Source: Oceanobacillus sp. HTM 045 (lineage in GTDB: Bacteria > Pseudomonadota > Alphaproteobacteria > Rhodobacterales > Rhodobacteraceae). Taken from it: DNA of 64,000 bases. The first letter of the stretch is position 1. Each line of letters opens with the position of its first letter. The notes beneath the pieces are model-generated. The model was not told where the DNA came from. It ran no database searches and saw only the letters and a list, made by a program, of their open reading frames with translations. The translations under genes were made by a program, and so were the position numbers. Shown here one piece after another: positions 16,463 through 27,711 of the stretch. The DNA is taken from the NCBI GenBank assembly GCA_009733745.1, contig WNWL01000001.1, positions 1,147,500 to 1,211,499 on the forward strand, written 5' to 3'.

Positions 16463-18655
16463 TCAGCTCGTGTAATACTTCGACACCCCGCGGTAGCCGC
16501 CGTAGCCGCCATAGCCGTAGCGGGCCATCTGGCGCTGGTTCACCTGGGTCAGCACGCAGCCGCTGACCGGCAGGTCGATCTGCCCGAACAGCGCCAGCGC
16601 GTCCTCCACCATCGCCCGCGTCGTCGAGTTCCAGCGCACCGCGAAGACCAGCGCGTCGGTCTGCTTGGCCACCATCCGCGCGTCGGGCACCGCCAGCACC
16701 GGCGGCGTGTCGAGGAAGATGAAATCGTAATGCTCGCGCATTGCCTCGATGAACTGGCCGAACCGCTCCGAGGTGAAGATGTCGGTCGCGCTCACCGGGC
16801 TCTTCTCGCCGACGATCACGTCGATCCCGGTCGCCTCGTGCTGGTAGATCGCGTCCGGCGTCGAAACCTCGCCCGAGAGGATCGAGATCAGCCCCGGCCG
16901 GTCGCCGGTGTTGAAATAGGTCGAAAACACCCGCCTGCGGAAATCGCACTCGATCAGCAGCACCCGCTTGCCCATCATCGCCGATGTCACCGCGAGGCCG
17001 ATCGAGCAGGTCGTCTTGCCCTCGCCCGGCACCGAGGAGGAGATCGTCACCACCTGCGGCGGGTGATCGATGTTCGAGAGCAGGATCGAGGTGCGCAGGT
17101 TCCTGAGCGATTCCGCCATGTTCGAGGTCGGCTTGTTCGCCAGGTAGTCGATCAGCGCCCTGCGCCGCCGGAACGGCGCCTCGGGGATCGTGCCCATCAC
17201 CCCGAGCCCGGTGAACGCCTCCAGGTCGCGGGCCGTGCGGATGGTGTTGTTCAGCCGCTCCGCGATCAGGATGTAGGCCACCGCCACCATCAGGCCGATC
17301 ATCAGCGCGATGGTCATCAGCATGGAGCTGCGCGGCGCCGAGGGGCCCCAGGGCCGCACCGCGTCCGACAGGATGCGCGCATCCGCTTCCTGGATGCCCT
17401 CCTGCACCGCGGTCTCCTTCATGCGGGCGAGGAAGAACTCGTAGAGCGTCCGGCTCGCCTCCGCCTCGCGCTGGTACTGGCGCAGCTCGACCAGCGCGCG
17501 CGACTGTTCCGCGATCAGCGCCTCCTGGTCGGCAACGGACTTGCGCAGCGCCTCGATCTGGCGCGTAAGGCGCAATGCCTGCTGCTCGTGACGGGCAAGC
17601 TGGCTGTCGATCAGCGCCTCGATCCGTTCCGCGCGCTGCGGGCGCTCCGTCTCGTCGTAGGTCTCCAGGCTCTCCGCCAGCCGGACCACGTCGCCCGCGC
17701 CCAGCAACTCGCCGGCACGGGCATAATCCTTCGACTCCAGCGCGGCGCGGGTGTCCGCGATCAGGGCGTTCTCACCGGTGAGTTCCACCCCCAGGTCGGC
17801 GAGGCGTTCGCGCGCATCCTTGAGCTGGCGGTTCTGCAGTGCAAGCGCCTCCTCGCTGACGAGGCTGGTGGAGGTCATGAAATCCTCCACCTGCTTTTCC
17901 GCCGCCTCCAGGTCGATCTGAAGCTCGGCGACCCGCTGCGACAGCCACTCCGTCGCCACCCGCGTGGCCTCGAACTTGGCCTCGAGCTGATCGACGATGT
18001 ACTGCTGCGCCACGGCATTCGCGATGTCCGCCGCGCGGCCCGGATCCTCCGACTGCACGGTGATCGAGAAGGCCAGCGTCCGCGGGATGGAACCCGCCGT
18101 GACCCGGCCGACCAGCATGTCCACCGCGATGCGGCGCGCCTGCTCGGGCGTGAACACCACCGGCTCCGGCCGCTCCATGCCCAGCGCGGCACGCAGGTCG
18201 TTGTACCCGCTCCACTCGCGCCACGCCGGCGGCGCGCGCAGCGAGGGATTGAACTCGGGCACCTTCATCAGGTCCAGCTTGTCGACCACCTTCTCCAGCA
18301 GCTTGCGCGAGGTCAGAACCTGCACCTGCGTGTGGATGTCGAAGAAGTTCGAGCCGCCGATGCCGGATGCGACCGCGTCGATGTCGATCACGTTGCTCTT
18401 GCTGGACTCGATCGCGACGATCGCCTGCGCGTGGTAGATCGGCGTGATCGTCTTGGTGTAGGCCCAGCCGATCGCGAGCGCGATCGCGACGATGACCGCC
18501 ATCGTCCACTTCCGCCGCCAGAGCGAGGCCAGCATCTGCAGCGACTGCGAGCCCCGGTCCTCGTGGGAGGACGGCGGCGGCATGATCCGCCCGCGCGCTT
18601 CCCCGTGGCCCTCGCGGTCCTTCCGGATCGCCTGCCCGGTCGAGGGATGATTCAT
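16463..18655 (-). CDS. polysaccharide co-polymerase and tyrosine autokinase (Wzc/ExoP type)
   Basis: A 730-residue inner-membrane protein. An N-terminal Wzz domain has one membrane helix (VIVAIALAIGWAYT) and a second helix lies near MLMTIALMIGLMVAVAYILI. Between them is a long periplasmic coiled-coil segment. The C-terminal cytoplasmic kinase shows the BY-kinase Walker A SSVPGEGKTT, Walker A' LLIECDFRRR and Walker B FIFLDTPPV. The tail YGYGGYGGYRGVSKYY is the autophosphorylated Tyr cluster. It controls polymer length and export. ATG at 18655 was chosen for its AGGAGG ribosome site. GTGACAT lies upstream (18692-18698). Confidence 0.93.
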   Translation of the reverse strand: MNHPSTGQAIRKDREGHGEARGRIMPPPSSHEDRGSQSLQMLASLWRRKWTMAVIVAIALAIGWAYTKTITPIYHAQAIVAIESSKSNVIDIDAVASGIGGSNFFDIHTQVQVLTSRKLLEKVVDKLDLMKVPEFNPSLRAPPAWREWSGYNDLRAALGMERPEPVVFTPEQARRIAVDMLVGRVTAGSIPRTLAFSITVQSEDPGRAADIANAVAQQYIVDQLEAKFEATRVATEWLSQRVAELQIDLEAAEKQVEDFMTSTSLVSEEALALQNRQLKDARERLADLGVELTGENALIADTRAALESKDYARAGELLGAGDVVRLAESLETYDETERPQRAERIEALIDSQLARHEQQALRLTRQIEALRKSVADQEALIAEQSRALVELRQYQREAEASRTLYEFFLARMKETAVQEGIQEADARILSDAVRPWGPSAPRSSMLMTIALMIGLMVAVAYILIAERLNNTIRTARDLEAFTGLGVMGTIPEAPFRRRRALIDYLANKPTSNMAESLRNLRTSILLSNIDHPPQVVTISSSVPGEGKTTCSIGLAVTSAMMGKRVLLIECDFRRRVFSTYFNTGDRPGLISILSGEVSTPDAIYQHEATGIDVIVGEKSPVSATDIFTSERFGQFIEAMREHYDFIFLDTPPVLAVPDARMVAKQTDALVFAVRWNSTTRAMVEDALALFGQIDLPVSGCVLTQVNQRQMARYGYGGYGGYRGVSKYYTS

Positions 18656-18886
18656 CTGCGGCCTCCTGCCGTCCGGCATGGTGCGCCCGCAATGTCACGG
18701 GGACGTCCGGAAGCCTGAACCGGCATTCCCTCGGGATTTCTCAACACCGAACCTCCGGGCCCATCGAACCGACGCGCCACCGAATGCCGCACCGGGCGCG
18801 ATACCTGGGCGGCGGGGTCACCCCACACCCCGCACTGCACCACCTGCACTCGCCCGAGTTATAGCCGCAAGTCTCTGAGATGCAAT

Positions 18887-20140
18887 TCATACGGCATCTC
18901 CCGCGCCGGGGCCGTGACCGCTTGGCGAAGGATGCATCAGGTCCTCCGGCCGCGGGCCCCGACCCGCAACCCAGGCGTACACCCGCGCCATGTCTCGCGC
19001 CATCCTGCCGCGCGAGAACCTTTCGCGCACGAGGTCGCGGCCCGCCGCACCCATCGCCGCAAGCCGCTCGGGGGGCGACGCGAGCAGTTGCGGCAGCGTA
19101 TCGGCCAGCGCGGCCGCATCCGGCACGATCCGCGCCGCCGCGCCCGCGGGGAACGCTTCCGGCAGGTTGCAGGCATCCGTCACGAACACCGCGCGCCCAT
19201 TCGACCACGCCTCCAGCACGCTCATCGGCAGCCCTTCGCCATGCGATGGCAGCACGAAGGCCGAGGCCCGCCGGAAGGCGTTGGCCTTCTCCGCGCCGCG
19301 CAGGTCGCCGAGGAAGTGGACGCCCGCGCCCGCCCCATCGCCGCCCGGCAGCATCTGCCGGAGTTGCCGCTCGAAGGCGGGCTCACCCGCGCCGGCGACC
19401 TCCAGCCGCCAGTCCGACAACTCACCGGCAGCCCTTGCCGCGACCCACGCGGTCAGCAGTTCTGCGATGCCCTTTTTCGGGTCGAGACGCCCGAGGAACA
19501 GGAGCGTTCTCTGGCCATCCTCCGGCGGTGCGATGGTCGTGTCGGGAAGGTCGATGCCGTTCGGCACGACACAGATCTCGCGGTCGATGCCGTAGGCCCG
19601 GATCGCCTCCGCCTCACCGGCGTTCAGTGCGCGGAAGCAGGCGGCGCTGGCCATGTGCGCGTCCTCGAAGGCCCAGCGGGCGAGACGCTTCTTCCAGGTC
19701 CTGCGCCGCGCCGACCAGGGGTCGAGCATCCCGCGTGGAGTTATCACCAGCGGCACACCAGTTCGGCGGTGCTGGCGCAGCGCCACGAGCGAGGGGTACA
19801 TCCAGAGGTGCTGGGTATCGATCACGTCGGGCTTCAGCTCCGCGACGGTGCTGGCGACGCCCCTGCCATAGCCGAAGCCGCGCGGCCCCGTCGGCGGCAG
19901 GGCGTGGACATGCGGGGCGGCGAAGCCGGGCGCGGTCCCCGCCCGGTCGTCGCGCAGGCCGACGATCCGGGCGTCGATCCCGATGGCGCGCAATGCCTCC
20001 GCCAGCCCGGGGACGCTTTCGGCCAGCCCGCCCGAGGCGATGGAGAGATGCGACATCGACAGGATCACGCGCAGGCCGGCCGCGGCGGCGATCGCCGCGT
20101 CGCGCGCGTCTTCCCGGTCCGCCGTTCCCGGCTCGTCCAT
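18887..20140 (-). CDS. glycosyltransferase family 4
   Basis: A 417-residue GT-B enzyme. The N terminus has [20 protein letters not shown] and the acceptor domain has [13 protein letters not shown], typical of GT4 enzymes from exopolysaccharide clusters. The donor domain begins [17 protein letters not shown] and contains the E-x7-E signature in [21 protein letters not shown]. It sits between the autokinase gene and the divergent UDP-glucuronate decarboxylase gene. The shared upstream region contains four ATGTCAC boxes. Confidence 0.88.
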   Translation of the reverse strand: MDEPGTADREDARDAAIAAAAGLRVILSMSHLSIASGGLAESVPGLAEALRAIGIDARIVGLRDDRAGTAPGFAAPHVHALPPTGPRGFGYGRGVASTVAELKPDVIDTQHLWMYPSLVALRQHRRTGVPLVITPRGMLDPWSARRRTWKKRLARWAFEDAHMASAACFRALNAGEAEAIRAYGIDREICVVPNGIDLPDTTIAPPEDGQRTLLFLGRLDPKKGIAELLTAWVAARAAGELSDWRLEVAGAGEPAFERQLRQMLPGGDGAGAGVHFLGDLRGAEKANAFRRASAFVLPSHGEGLPMSVLEAWSNGRAVFVTDACNLPEAFPAGAAARIVPDAAALADTLPQLLASPPERLAAMGAAGRDLVRERFSRGRMARDMARVYAWVAGRGPRPEDLMHPSPSGHGPGAGDAV

Positions 20141-20186
20141 CCCGCGCTCCGCGCACCGATTGCCCGCCGCGCGTATACGGGAAACG

Positions 20187-20238
20187 ATGTCACCGGGCCA
20201 GCGCGCGATGTCACTTCGATGTCACCACCGGATGTCAC
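20187..20238. promoter_or_regulatory. four ATGTCAC boxes between divergent glycan genes
   Basis: ATGTCAC occurs at 20187, 20208, 20219 and 20232. The first two are 21 bases apart (two helical turns) and the others follow at 11 and 13 bases. A fifth copy coincides with the start codon of the decarboxylase gene at 20331. One more copy lies before the autokinase gene (18692, same top-strand orientation). The spacing suggests cooperative binding of a regulator on one DNA face. The regulator is unknown. Confidence 0.5.
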
Positions 20239-20330
20239 CACCGGATGCCGCCGCGCCATTTCCCTGTGACGCCCGCAACCGATCTGGTAAGAGCCGCGCC
20301 AACGCCGCGCTGTCCCGAAACGGAGCCCGA

Positions 20331-21290
<960 letters not shown>

Positions 21291-21396
21291 CCCGGGCGGG
21301 CGCACGCCGTCTGGACATATCTGTCTATTCAGCCGACCCGACCCTGCGTATCGTCATCGGACGTCGCGAGACGAGATCCGATTCGCGGGTGGTGCC

Positions 21397-22938
21397 ATGA
21401 CCGATACCGGGCAGGAGACGCGCCGCCGCCGCAGGCGGGGCGCCGAGACAGTCGAGAAACCGCAGCGCAGCACCGACTACCGGGTGCTGAAGAACCCCTT
21501 CACCCCGCACGAGGCCCTGCCCCCCGAGCGCATCGCCGGGATGCACGAGACCGCGCTCCGCGTGCTGGAGGAGCTCGGGATGCGGGTCCTGCTGCCCGAC
21601 GCCCGCCGCCGCTACCGGGAGGCCGGGGCCATCGTCGACGAGGACACGATGATGGTGCGCATCGGCCGCGACATCGTCACCGAGGCCCTTGCAACCGCGC
21701 CCTCCGCCTTCCGGCTCCGTGCGCCCAGCCCCCGCCGCGACCTGCCGATGGAGACCGGCACGCTGACCTTCAAGGCCGGGGCCGGCTCGCCGAACTGCGC
21801 CGACCTCGTCGAGGGCCGGCGCCCGGGCCGGCTGAAGGACTTCGAGAACTTCATCCGCCTGTCGCAGAGCTTCGACGTGATCCACGCCCTCGCCCCCTGC
21901 GTCGAGGCGCAGGACGTGCCGATCCAGAGCCGGCACTACGCGATGACCCGCGCGCAACTCGCACTCTCCGACAAGACGCCTTTCGTCTACGCCCGCGGCA
22001 CCGCGCAGGTCCTTGACGGGTTCGAGATGATCCGGCTCGCCAAGGGCCTGTCGGAGGAAGAGTTCCGCGCCGAGCCCCATTGCACGACGGTGATCAACAC
22101 CAACTCGCCCCGCGTGATCGACATCCCGATGGCGCAGGGCATCATCGACTTCGCCGAGGCCGGGCAGATGGCGACCATCACGCCCTTCTGCCTCGCGGGC
22201 GCGATGGCCCCGATCACGGTGACGGGCGCGCTGGTGCTGCAGCACGCCGAGGCGCTGGCCGGGATCGTTCTGGCGCAGATCACCCGTCCCGGCGCGCCGG
22301 TGGTCTACGGCTCCTTCTCCTCGGGAGTGGACATGCGGTCCGGCTCGCCCTCCTTCGGCACGCCGGAGCACGTCCAGTCCGCCATGATCGCCGGGCAGCT
22401 CGCACGGTACATCGACCTGCCCTGGCGCGCGGGCGGCGGTTCGGCTGCGCCCTGTGCCGATGCACAGGCCGCGAACGAGACGCAGATGGCGCTCTGGGGC
22501 TCGGTGATGGGCGGATGCACGCTGCTGATACACGCCGCGGGCTGGATGGAGGGCGGGCTCGTCACCTCCTTCGAGAAGTTCATCACCGACCTGGAGCCGC
22601 TCCAGACCATCGCCGAGCTTTGCACGCCCCCGGCGTCGGACGACGCCGCACTCGGTTTCGACGCGATCGCCGAGGTGCAACCGGGCGGGCACTTCTTCTC
22701 CGCAGCGCACACGATGGAGCGCTACCGCACCGCCTTCTACGAGCCACTGGTCGCGGACTGGTCGAACCACGGGCAATGGATGGCCTCGGGCGGCCTCACA
22801 GCGACGGAGCGGGCCACCTCCGTCTGGCAGCAGGTGCTGGCGGACTTCACCCCGCCGCCGCCCCTGCCCGGGATGGATGCGGTCGACGCATTCATCGAGC
22901 GGCGCGAGAAGGAAGGCGGCGCGCAGGTGGTGGACTGA
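21397..22938 (+). CDS. MttB-family (trimethylamine methyltransferase-like) protein, non-pyrrolysine
   Basis: A 513-residue protein of the MttB superfamily. After a basic N terminus it shows the TIM-barrel segments ETALRVLEELGMRVL, FKAGAGSPNCADLVEG, and HALAPCVEAQDVP. The region where true MttB has an amber-encoded pyrrolysine is read through with ordinary residues. It therefore belongs to the non-pyrrolysine group, which includes glycine-betaine methyltransferases that donate methyl to a corrinoid protein. No corrinoid protein gene is adjacent, so the substrate is uncertain. A DMT transporter follows 126 bases downstream. Confidence 0.85.
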   Translation: MTDTGQETRRRRRRGAETVEKPQRSTDYRVLKNPFTPHEALPPERIAGMHETALRVLEELGMRVLLPDARRRYREAGAIVDEDTMMVRIGRDIVTEALATAPSAFRLRAPSPRRDLPMETGTLTFKAGAGSPNCADLVEGRRPGRLKDFENFIRLSQSFDVIHALAPCVEAQDVPIQSRHYAMTRAQLALSDKTPFVYARGTAQVLDGFEMIRLAKGLSEEEFRAEPHCTTVINTNSPRVIDIPMAQGIIDFAEAGQMATITPFCLAGAMAPITVTGALVLQHAEALAGIVLAQITRPGAPVVYGSFSSGVDMRSGSPSFGTPEHVQSAMIAGQLARYIDLPWRAGGGSAAPCADAQAANETQMALWGSVMGGCTLLIHAAGWMEGGLVTSFEKFITDLEPLQTIAELCTPPASDDAALGFDAIAEVQPGGHFFSAAHTMERYRTAFYEPLVADWSNHGQWMASGGLTATERATSVWQQVLADFTPPPPLPGMDAVDAFIERREKEGGAQVVD

Positions 22939-23064
22939 CCCACCTCCTGCGCCTATAGGCGGATGGAGCTTCCGCCCCGGAGATCGCATGCCTGCCCGCC
23001 GCCCCGGCACCGACTGCCCGCCTGACATCCGCCAGACCCGACGCGAGCGGTCGCGGAGGCGGGC

Positions 23065-23940
23065 ATGACGCGGATGCCGATCATCGTCGCGCTCTTCGTG
23101 GCGATCTTCTGGGGCGTCTGGTGGGTGCCGATGCGCCTGATGGCGGATGTGGGCCTCACCGGCGTCTGGCCGGGCGTGGCGATGTCCGCCACCGGTGCCG
23201 TCGCGCTGCTGGTACCGCTCGCCTTCGGGATCGGGAGCCGGCTCGACCTGCGCACCGGCATCGGTTCGCTGATGGTCGGGGTGGCGATCACCCTCTACTC
23301 GGGCGCGCTCAACTTCACCGACGTGGTGGCGGCGGTGGTGCTGTTCTACCTGGCCCCGGCCTGGAGCACGCTGATCGAGTGCATCTTCCTCGGGCGGCGC
23401 TGGAACCGGTGGAATGCCATCGCGATTTCCCTCTCGCTCGCCGGGATGCTGGTGATCGTCGGCGGGGATTTCTCGCTCGGCGGTTTCGGCATCGGCGAGA
23501 TCATGGCCCTGGTGGCCGGTCTCGGCTGGTCCGCCGGATGCGCGCTGATCTTCACCGCCAGCGAGGACCGCCAGCACCCGATGACGCTCGCGTTCGCCTC
23601 CACGCTGGGCGCGCTGGTCACGGGGCTGATCATCGGCCTGTCGCTCGAATTCCCCACGACGGAAGCGATATCCGATGCCGCGTGGCTCGCCGTTGCCGCG
23701 GGCGTGCTCTATCTCGCCCCGCTGCTGTTCGGGAACCTCTGGGCGGCGATCCGCCTGCCGCCGGCATTGCTCAGCTTCCTGCTGACGGCGGAGATCATCT
23801 CGGGCGTCGTCACCAGCTCGATCTTCCTCGACGAGAGCTTCGGCCTGCGGGAAACGCTCGGCGCCCTGCTCGTCGCCGCCGCCGCGCTGATCGAGATCCG
23901 CTCCCAGAAATCGCGGCACGTCCTCAGCGTCGCGGGCTAG
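23065..23940 (+). CDS. EamA/DMT-family transporter
   Basis: A 291-residue integral membrane protein with about ten hydrophobic segments in two homologous EamA halves. It starts IIVALFVAIFWGVWWVPMRL and ends at ALGALLVAAAALIEI-like sequence (read ETLGALLVAAAALIEIR). GGAGG lies just upstream of ATG 23065. It probably exports or imports a small metabolite. Its position after the MttB-like gene, same strand, suggests a link with methylamine or betaine use, but this is inference. Confidence 0.85.
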   Translation: MTRMPIIVALFVAIFWGVWWVPMRLMADVGLTGVWPGVAMSATGAVALLVPLAFGIGSRLDLRTGIGSLMVGVAITLYSGALNFTDVVAAVVLFYLAPAWSTLIECIFLGRRWNRWNAIAISLSLAGMLVIVGGDFSLGGFGIGEIMALVAGLGWSAGCALIFTASEDRQHPMTLAFASTLGALVTGLIIGLSLEFPTTEAISDAAWLAVAAGVLYLAPLLFGNLWAAIRLPPALLSFLLTAEIISGVVTSSIFLDESFGLRETLGALLVAAAALIEIRSQKSRHVLSVAG

Positions 23941-24071
23941 GGACCGGTGCGCCGCGCGATGCAGACCCGTTCCCCCTGTCGCGACCGGAGCTTGGGTGAG
24001 TTCTCTCACGAGAATGACAGCCCGCGCGCCTATGGTCCCCATCCGAGGCCGGCGGACATGGAAGACCCATC

Positions 24072-25223
24072 ATGCGCGTCCTGATCGTGCATCGCTATTT
24101 CTGGCCCGAGAACACCAACGTCTTCCCGCAGATGCTGCGCGAGATCGTGCACCTGCACCTCGCCCGCGGAGACACGGTCCGCGTGGTGGCCGGACTGAGC
24201 GACGAGGCGCATGCGGATTACGGGAAAGAGTTCGGCGGGAATTGCAGGGTCTTTACCTTCCGCGCCCCGATCGACCGGCGCGGCTCACTCCTCCGCCGCG
24301 TGCTCAACAACACCCGTCTGCTGATCTGCGCGCTGAGGAACGCGGGGTTCGGCGGGCGCTGGGATGTTGTTTATACAGTGAGTTACCCGCCCCTCCTTGC
24401 CTCGACCCTGAGCATCCTCGCGCGGCGGCGGCACCTGATCTACTATTTCCAGGACGGGTTCCTGTACCGCATCCGCCGGTCGTGGATCCGCGCGGTCTAC
24501 CTGTTCAGCCAGCGCATCGTCCTGCGCCGGGCATCCCGCGTCGTCACCCTTTCGCAGGACATGAAGGCCGGCCTGGTCGAGCAGCTTCCGGAACCCGAAC
24601 GCCCGGCCGTCGCGGGGCGCATCCGCGTGATCCAGAACTTCGCGCCCGAGGCTTCCGGCGCGCTTCCCGAGCCCAGCCCGCCGGCACGGGACATCATCTA
24701 TGCCGGGAACCACGGGATCGCGCAGAACCTCCGGTTTTTCCTCGACGTTCTCGTTCGCATCGAGGCGAGGCCGCGGGTCGCGTTCTTCGGCGACGGCACC
24801 GAGAAGCGCGCCCTCGCCGACTGGGCCGATGCGGTCGGCATGTTCGACCGTGTCACTTTCCACGACCCGGTCGGCGCCGGGGAGATCGCCCGCGAGATCA
24901 ATCGCTCGCGCTTCGGCCTCGTCGGCGCGGTTCCCGGCCTCATGGGCCACGCCTTTCCCTCGAAACTGCTCTCCTACGCGGTCGCCGGCGTTCCAAGCAT
25001 CGTCATGTGCCCGGAAGACAGCGCCACGTCAGCATGGCTCGTACGGCAGGGTTTCGGCTACCCGATCGACCCGGAAGACCCGGCGAAGGCCGCTCGGCAG
25101 TTCGAGGAGATACTCGCCGCACCCCCGGCGGACCGGAACGCGATCCGCGCCGCGGCGGAGGAGGAGTTCGGCCGGGAGCGCTTCCTCGCCGAGTTATCCG
25201 CCCTTCTGGACGAGTTGGACTAG
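24072..25223 (+). CDS. glycosyltransferase family 4 (WcaI-like)
   Basis: A 383-residue GT-B enzyme starting MRVLIVHRYFWPENTNVFPQ, similar in layout to WcaI-type GT4 enzymes of colanic acid clusters. The donor domain includes RVAFFGDGTEKRALADWA and FPSKLLSYAVAGVPSIVMC. It lies 3 kb from the rest of the glycan genes, with metabolic genes between, and overlaps the 3' end of glcF (convergent) by four bases. The donor sugar is unknown. Confidence 0.85.
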   Translation: MRVLIVHRYFWPENTNVFPQMLREIVHLHLARGDTVRVVAGLSDEAHADYGKEFGGNCRVFTFRAPIDRRGSLLRRVLNNTRLLICALRNAGFGGRWDVVYTVSYPPLLASTLSILARRRHLIYYFQDGFLYRIRRSWIRAVYLFSQRIVLRRASRVVTLSQDMKAGLVEQLPEPERPAVAGRIRVIQNFAPEASGALPEPSPPARDIIYAGNHGIAQNLRFFLDVLVRIEARPRVAFFGDGTEKRALADWADAVGMFDRVTFHDPVGAGEIAREINRSRFGLVGAVPGLMGHAFPSKLLSYAVAGVPSIVMCPEDSATSAWLVRQGFGYPIDPEDPAKAARQFEEILAAPPADRNAIRAAAEEEFGRERFLAELSALLDELD

Positions 25224-26554
25224 GAGACGCGGCGGAGGTTCGGCACCGGCCGCTTCCCCGGTTCGAAATCGACCATCGCCGGCGGCTTCGGCCCGCCCGT
25301 GGCCCAGTCGAGCAGTTCCGCCGTGTGCACCACCGGCACGCCGATGGCCGAGCCGATCTGCATCATGCAGCCGATATTGCCCGCCGCGATCACCTGCGGC
25401 GCCGTGCGGACGAGGTTCGCTACCTTGCGTTCCTTGAGCTTTGCGGAGATCTCGGGCTGCATCAGGTTGTAGGTGCCGGCCGAACCGCAGCAGAGATGCG
25501 GCTCCGCGGGCTCGACCACCTCGAACCCAGCGGCCTTCAGGAGCGTCTTTGGGTGCGTCTTGATCTGCTGGCCGTGTTGCAGCGAGCAGGCGGAATGGTA
25601 GGCGACGCGGAGCGGTTCCGCGTTTGTCGCACCTTCCAGCCCGAGATCGACCATCACCTCGGAAATGTCCTTCGCGATGGACGACACCCGCGCCGCGTCC
25701 GCGGCCAACGGTTCCTCGCGGAACATGTGGCCGTAATCCTTCACCGTCGTGCCGCAGCCCGAGGTGTTGATAACGATGGCGTCGAGCCCCTGCCCGTCCA
25801 TCTCCCGCGCCCATGCGCGGATGTTTTTCGCTGCCGTTGCATGGCTTTGCGACGTCTTGCCCATGTGATGCGCGAGCGCACCACAGCAGCCCGCGCCCTC
25901 CGCCACCACAACCTCGCAGCCGTGACGGGTCAGAAGGCGGATGGTGGCGTCGTTGATGTCGGTGTTGAGCGCCTTCTGCGCGCAGCCGGTCATCAGCGCG
26001 ACCCTTTTGCGCCGCTCGCCCTGCGCGGGGAAGATCTGCGGGTCGTCGTTCCGGCTCACCGGCGGGATCGACTTCGGCGCCATCTCCAGCATGGCGCGCA
26101 GCCGCGCGTCGGGCACCAGCCCGCGGAACGGACGGGCGAGTTTCGCGGCGAACATCGCGACCCGGAAGCGCATCGGGTATGGCAGGATCCGCGCCAGCAC
26201 CCAGCGCAGGAGGCGGTCGTCCCAGCGGCGCCTGTGCCTGCGCTCGATATACTCCCGCGCGTGGTCGACGAGATGCATGTAGTGCACCCCCGACGGGCAG
26301 GTGGACATGCAGGCGAGGCAGGAGAGGCAGCGGTCGATATGCTTCACCGTGGCCGGGTCGGGCACACGGTCGTTCTCCAGCATGTCCTTGATCAGGTAGA
26401 TCCGGCCCCGCGGACTGTCGAGCTCGTCGCCCAGCACCTGGTAGGTCGGGCAGGTCGCGGTGCAGAAGCCGCAGTGGACGCAGGCTCGGAGGATCTCGTT
26501 GGAGCGTGCCGTTGCGGCGTCGCGGAGCTGCGCGTCGGTGAAATTTGTCCGCAT
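25220..26554 (-). CDS. glcF: glycolate oxidase iron-sulfur subunit GlcF
   Basis: A 444-residue protein with two N-terminal 4Fe-4S sites, CVHCGFCTATCPTY and CLSCLACMSTCPSGVHY, followed by two CCG domains (GAGCCGALAHHMG and LCCGSAGTYNL). This is the electron-transfer subunit of the GlcDEF complex, which oxidises glycolate to glyoxylate at the membrane. It starts four bases after glcE on the same strand and is the third gene of the operon. It overlaps a convergent glycosyltransferase gene by four bases. Confidence 0.95.
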   Translation of the reverse strand: MRTNFTDAQLRDAATARSNEILRACVHCGFCTATCPTYQVLGDELDSPRGRIYLIKDMLENDRVPDPATVKHIDRCLSCLACMSTCPSGVHYMHLVDHAREYIERRHRRRWDDRLLRWVLARILPYPMRFRVAMFAAKLARPFRGLVPDARLRAMLEMAPKSIPPVSRNDDPQIFPAQGERRKRVALMTGCAQKALNTDINDATIRLLTRHGCEVVVAEGAGCCGALAHHMGKTSQSHATAAKNIRAWAREMDGQGLDAIVINTSGCGTTVKDYGHMFREEPLAADAARVSSIAKDISEVMVDLGLEGATNAEPLRVAYHSACSLQHGQQIKTHPKTLLKAAGFEVVEPAEPHLCCGSAGTYNLMQPEISAKLKERKVANLVRTAPQVIAAGNIGCMMQIGSAIGVPVVHTAELLDWATGGPKPPAMVDFEPGKRPVPNLRRVS

Positions 26555-26558
26555 CTTG

Positions 26559-27689
26559 TCAGCCCATCAGTCCGGGATTGAGGACACCGCGGGGGTCAAA
26601 TTGTCCGCGGAGCCGTGCCGAAAGCGCCGCGACCGGCGCGGGCTCGGGGTGGAAGACCGGCAGCGCCGCGCGCGTCGCCTCCGATGCGCGGACCAGCGTG
26701 GCCGCGCCGTTCAGGGGGCCGAGCCTGGCGCGCAGGTCGGTGCCGGGCGCGCAGGCGGCCCAGACCAGACCGCCGCCCCAGTCGAGCTGGAACTTCGCGC
26801 CCTCGGGCAGGCGCGCGACGATCCCCGGCGCGTCGGAGGGGCGCGTGACGATGCGCCAGACATCCTCCTCCCCGCCTTCCCAGAGCGACACGTCGCGCGC
26901 CGTGCGCCAGCTCGTGTCGTCCGGGCCGAGGCCGGTGACCGCGCTCACCTCGCCGAACCTGCCGAGCAGGTCCCCGAGCTTGCCGACGCGGTAGGCGACC
27001 GAGTTCGAGAACCCCTCGACCCGGATCACCGTTTGGGGCTCGTCATTGGCGCTTACCGGGAAATGGGCCGCGCCGGAAACATCGTAGGGCGACCCGAGCG
27101 CCGCGGACATGGCCTCGACGGCCCGTGCCGGCGTGAGGCCCTCGATGCCGACGACCCCGGTCTCCTCCGGCTTGGGCAGCACCTTGAGGCTCACCTGTGT
27201 GAGAACCCCGAGCGTCCCGCGCGAGCCGGTCATCAGCTTCACGAGGTCGTAGCCGGTGACATTCTTCATCACCCGCCCGCCATTCTTGGCCACCTGCCCC
27301 TCGCCGGTGACGAAGCGCACGCCCAGCATGAAGTCGCGGCAGGCCCCGACGGTCACGCGCCGCGGGCCGCTGACATTGGCCGCCACCACGCCGCCGATGG
27401 TCGGCTCTCCCGTGGTGCCGAGCAGCGGGCGGTGGTCCATCGGCTCGAAGGCGAGGCGCTGGTTCTCGGCGGCGAGTGCCGCCTCCACCTCGGCGACGGG
27501 CGTCCCGGCATTGACCACGATGGTCAGCGCGCCCGGCTCGTAGACCTCGATGCCGGTGAGCGCGGCGGTGCTGAGCGCCTCCCCCGCCACCGGCTTGCCG
27601 ACCGGCCTCGTGCCGCCGCCGATGATCCGCAGCGGGCCGTTCGCTCCGGCGATGGCCTCGGCCAGATCGGTTTCGTCGCGTGGCTGCAT
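26559..27689 (-). CDS. glcE: glycolate oxidase FAD-binding subunit GlcE
   Basis: A 376-residue FAD-linked oxidase homologue, shorter than GlcD as usual. The PCMH-type FAD domain is seen as LRIIGGGTRPVGKP near residues 20-35 and TTGEPTIGGVVAANVSGPRR; the conserved NVTGYDLVKLMTGSRGTLGV follows. The C terminus ends in RLRGQFDPRGVLNPG, the family ending. It forms GlcDEF with the adjacent genes. It is separated from glcD by 22 bases and from glcF by four. Confidence 0.94.
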   Translation of the reverse strand: MQPRDETDLAEAIAGANGPLRIIGGGTRPVGKPVAGEALSTAALTGIEVYEPGALTIVVNAGTPVAEVEAALAAENQRLAFEPMDHRPLLGTTGEPTIGGVVAANVSGPRRVTVGACRDFMLGVRFVTGEGQVAKNGGRVMKNVTGYDLVKLMTGSRGTLGVLTQVSLKVLPKPEETGVVGIEGLTPARAVEAMSAALGSPYDVSGAAHFPVSANDEPQTVIRVEGFSNSVAYRVGKLGDLLGRFGEVSAVTGLGPDDTSWRTARDVSLWEGGEEDVWRIVTRPSDAPGIVARLPEGAKFQLDWGGGLVWAACAPGTDLRARLGPLNGAATLVRASEATRAALPVFHPEPAPVAALSARLRGQFDPRGVLNPGLMG

Positions 27690-27711
27690 GTCCCCTCCCC
27701 TCCCGCTCGTG

